Assembly (NCBI GenBank): GCA_916048095.2
Contig: OU696585.1
Coordinates: forward strand, 6,173,460-6,237,459
Direction: 5' to 3'
Origin: Sacculina carcini
Lineage: Eukaryota; Arthropoda; Thecostraca; Sacculinidae
Length of the DNA: 64,000 nucleotides
Below the pieces are notes generated by a model that was not told where the DNA came from, did not search any database, and saw only the letters and a program-made list of their open reading frames with translations. A program made the position numbers and the translations under genes. This document shows, piece by piece, positions 60,997 to 64,000 of this stretch (position 1 is the stretch's first letter; each line of letters opens with the position of its first letter).

Positions 60997-61973
60997 CATT
61001 CATTTATAATCGTGTATAATCAATATAATCAAACCTAGGTAACGGGAGCGGGGATCACGCCAGTCGATGCACGCCCTCGTCGACTCCTCTACGTTGGTCC
61101 GACTGGCGGGGTCAATATTCTACCATCTACTCCTCGTAAACCAGCAATAGTAGAGCTATACAAATTACACCACTGTGTAGAGAATTTTCTATACTACAAG
61201 ATAGGCTATATTTTAAATCGAAAAAATTTCAAAATTCCAATCTACATTACAAATTGTATTTAAACTCCACGCGTCCGATTTTCTATACTTTTTTCTCTAT
61301 TTCTCAGCAACTAAATATCACACATCTAAATAAATAATACCATCATGCTGGCAATTTTGCTTTCTACAACACGGTATATATTTCCATTTTCCAGAGTGTA
61401 TTAAAAAAGTTACGGCGGTGTGAAGTCAAAATGACAAAGTCAAAAAGGCAAAATTAGCACTGAAAAAAGTTAATATTTTGGTAAATATTTTGGTCAATAC
61501 TCCTCATAAACCAGAAATGGCACAGCCAAAAGAGAAGACTGAAATGACGTATAATTATAGGTATCGTTGTATTTTTCAATAGTTCATTATAGGTGCCGTT
61601 CAGACAGAGGTCTTCATGCAGTAATCAGAGCGCCACCTAGTGACAACTACTGGAAGCAGAACTCGACCGTCGAGACGTGGCGGCATATCGTCGTTTGATG
61701 TTAATTTGCGGTGTTCGTTTGATGTTGATTGAAGTCCCTATTGATTCATTAACTGATTCAATGATTGATATGATTATCAGCTAGACTTATTTTAGATGCG
61801 TGTGCGAGTGTGTAAAAAGTGTATATAGTCATGAAATGCACGAAAGTGGCCATTTGATATACATTTTTCACGTTGAGAAGCACATGAAGTCTCAAATTTA
61901 TATTACTGGGTCAATTGATCAGCTCTAGTTGACCTCATCGTTCAAATAAGTCAGATCCAGATCAAAAATCTGT
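60997..61973 (+). repeat. U2 array spacer, right of LTR element
   Basis: The rest of the long-type spacer, including the Utopia-like stretch near 61038 and a CACCACTGTG marker otherwise seen only in short spacers. It therefore looks recombinant between the two spacer lineages. A few private changes occur near 61257. No gene is seen. Confidence 0.87.
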
Positions 61974-62007
61974 ATCGCTTCTCGGCCTCAGGCTAAGATC
62001 AAAGTGT
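61974..62007 (+). pseudogene. U2 snRNA 5' part, interrupted by Utopia copy 8
   Basis: U2 nt 1-34 (ending AAAGTGT), two bases short of the usual junction. The 3' part lies beyond the window. Confidence 0.92.
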
Positions 62008-64000
62008 CTTCTTCCTCACCAGCATTACAGATACGATCTCAACATTCTCCATCAACACCACCTGCACGAACACATCACCACACGTCGCCGGCAAACAATG
62101 TCGGCAACGCTCCGCGTGCTTCCGGCGTGCCATCGTCGAGACCGGCGCGCCGGCAGAAACGACAACCACAACAGGTGAGCGCAGCCAGGGGGAGTCAGTC
62201 GCAGCAGCGAGCGTCGGTGCCGCCCACACACAGACCACACAACAACCACCACACAAGAAACACCACAAACAGACCACACAACAACCACCACACAAGAAGC
62301 ACCACAAACACGCACACGAACACACTCCCTCGCACGTCCACGCCCTCATCACACTCAACACTGACACCCAACAACACCCGACAACACACATTCATTACAC
62401 CCAACAGGTATGCGCTGCTGTCTCAATCTGATGACAACAGTGCATCACCATCAACCTCACAACAAAACCACACAAGCCAAATCACTTCACCTGGGCGGCG
62501 CCGGGTTGTTGGAGAGCAGTCAAATGGACCCACACACCAACACCGAAACAATCACACATCACTACAGAACACGCTCACCCAGTTCCACGAACCACTCACA
62601 CAAATAAACTGTAACACACCATTCTGCATACTTGACATACTCATTAACACACTTACACAGCAAGCACGGGACCTCAGCGGCCTCAACACACGACACCATA
62701 ACCACCCAAGACAAAACACGAACACCCACACAAACAATCATACACACACGCACACCGCACAATTCAGCCACCACACAGAACACCACGACCACAGACAGAT
62801 GTGGCGCAGCCCACCATATGATCCGGTAGTTGCAGCGAAAATTCAACGCGACTACCGGACCGGCAAGGCTGTCGTTTACAGACAGCTGGTGGGTGAGACA
62901 ACACCACCATGTGACATTGAGCCCTTGGTGGTAGGCAGGCATTTCTGTGGCGAGACTGCCTCGTCGCCGAGATGGTCTGACCGCCCAACGTCCGTGCCAG
63001 ACATTACACCTACACCAGCAACCACACTATCACAACCCATCACAACCGCTGAGATCCAGCGCAGAATAAACAACACACAAAACACAACACCGGGTCCGGA
63101 TGGGTTGAGGTATTCAGACTGGAAACGCCTCGATCCTGACTGCTCAATCCTCACAGCCATGTTCAATGCATGCCGACTGACTGGGAGGACTCCCACCGCG
63201 TGGAAGTCTTCTCGAACCATCCTTCTACACAAGGGTGGTGACCCCCAAGAGCTGAAGAGCTGGCGACCGATCGCTCTTGGCAACACAATCGCCAAGCTCT
63301 ACGCGGGTATTTGGGCCGATCGCCTCTCACACTGGGCTGAAACACACAACATCCTCACACACTCACAAAAAGGTTTCCGTCCCTTCGATGGCGTGCTGGA
63401 ACACAACTTTGTGGTACAGTCTGCCATCGCCAGGGCTCGGAAATCCAACACATCGACACACATCACGTTTATTGACATAAAAAACGCATTCGGCTCTGTA
63501 TCACACGCACTCCTGTGGGAGACACTCAGCTTGCTGGGTGTCCCCACAGACACACTTTCAATCATCACAGACATATACACCAACAGCACCACAACATTCA
63601 CCACACAACGAGGTGTATCGGCTCCCATCCCACAAATTGGAGGTGTCAGACAGGGATGTCCGCTCAGTGGTATTCTCTTTGCCTTCGCAATGGAGCCACT
63701 GCTGCGGAGCTTGACCGAGGCAGGCGTTGAACATCTCGCCTTTGCTGATGACGTCGCCCTCATCTGTCACAGCGAGTCTCAGCTCTCTCTGGCACTGTCT
63801 CAGGTGCACGATATCTGCGCGTGGGCTGGTCTCTCAATCAATGCCAGCAAATGCGCAGTATTGTCACCTGTCGCGCCTCTCAGCACTCCAGCTGTCCTCA
63901 ATGGCGTGCCTCTGCCCTCACTCGAGGCGGAGGGGCAGTACAGGTACCTGGGGAGACCGACTGGCAGGTCTTTCCTGCACGCCGACATGGATCAGCTCAT
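62008..64000 (+). mobile_element. 5'-truncated Utopia copy 8, running off the window
   Basis: Joins U2 directly to the polyserine coding region (CTTCTTCCTCACCAG) and continues to the window end within the RT. There is no filler. The 5' end is a third distinct truncation point, so this is an insertion independent of those at 10247 and 39125. It shares variants with copy 4 (SPSTSQQ, RHHNHPRQ). Confidence 0.88.
62010..64000 (+). pseudogene. Utopia ORF fragment, 5'-truncated, open at window end
   Basis: In-frame Utopia coding from SSSP through the linker and most of the RT (FIDIKNAF and FADDV present), cut by the window edge. It lacks the start codon, the zinc fingers and most of the linker. It is open to the end of the window. 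Confidence 0.8.

Noticed and set aside
1-64000. CRISPR array, tRNA, rRNA or bacterial operon
   Set aside because: The regular repeats are kilobase-scale snRNA units and microsatellites. No short spaced repeats with unique spacers, no cloverleaf and no rRNA sequence were noticed.

Overview
The window is eukaryotic and most likely from an invertebrate animal. Its backbone is a tandem array of U2 spliceosomal snRNA genes. The U2 carries GUAGUA, an Sm site, and compensatory changes in stem IIa relative to human U2. It has the three-A form just upstream of GUAGUA that I recall from Drosophila U2. The species cannot be named from the sequence. No ordinary host protein gene is visible.

The array unit is a 185-bp U2 gene plus a spacer of about 972 or about 1020 bp. 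Sixteen U2 5' ends are present. Only five genes are uninterrupted (28979-29163, 30136-30320, 37885-38069, 47087-47271, 48244-48428). The other eleven are all broken at one point, between U2 nucleotides 36 and 37 (or within two bases of it). This lies inside GUAG|UA, the motif that pairs with the intron branch point. The interrupting DNA is a site-specific non-LTR retrotransposon (LINE) whose protein has N-terminal zinc fingers, a reverse transcriptase, a CCHC knuckle and a C-terminal restriction-like (PD-D) endonuclease. This matches the published Utopia group of U2-targeting elements (NeSL/R2-like).

Layout: 1-10246 holds two identical 4,743-bp periods plus a partial third. Each full period carries a Utopia copy that has lost its endonuclease end and the downstream half of U2. 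10247-11154 is a 5'-truncated Utopia with filler DNA. 12122-14637 is an inverted piece of the array. 14640-16799 is a foreign RT-RNase H element with a 123-bp inverted repeat, fused at 16799 to a headless Utopia that runs to 21074. 22280-27816, 31377-36763, 40382-45918 and 50741-56224 are four near-complete Utopia copies, one of which lacks the first zinc finger. Between them lie the intact U2 genes and two copies of a 52-bp Utopia stub. From 36764 the array shows a 10,359-bp higher-order repeat. A whole-looking, very young Ty3/gypsy-type LTR element (56423-60996, minus strand) sits in the next spacer. The window ends inside another 5'-truncated Utopia (62008-64000).

Together this is a multicopy essential RNA gene serving as the habitat of a target-specific retrotransposon. 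Unequal exchange and gene conversion reshuffle both partners. The strongest unexpected signals are four: a 73-bp stretch of the U2 spacer that resembles Utopia coding sequence, with mostly silent differences in its first two thirds; a near-perfect 5' splice site two bases inside the 5' end of Utopia; a higher-order repeat whose Utopia copies are mosaics; and the inverted, chimeric block at 12-17 kb. Because the repeats are nearly identical, the exact array order should be confirmed against long reads.
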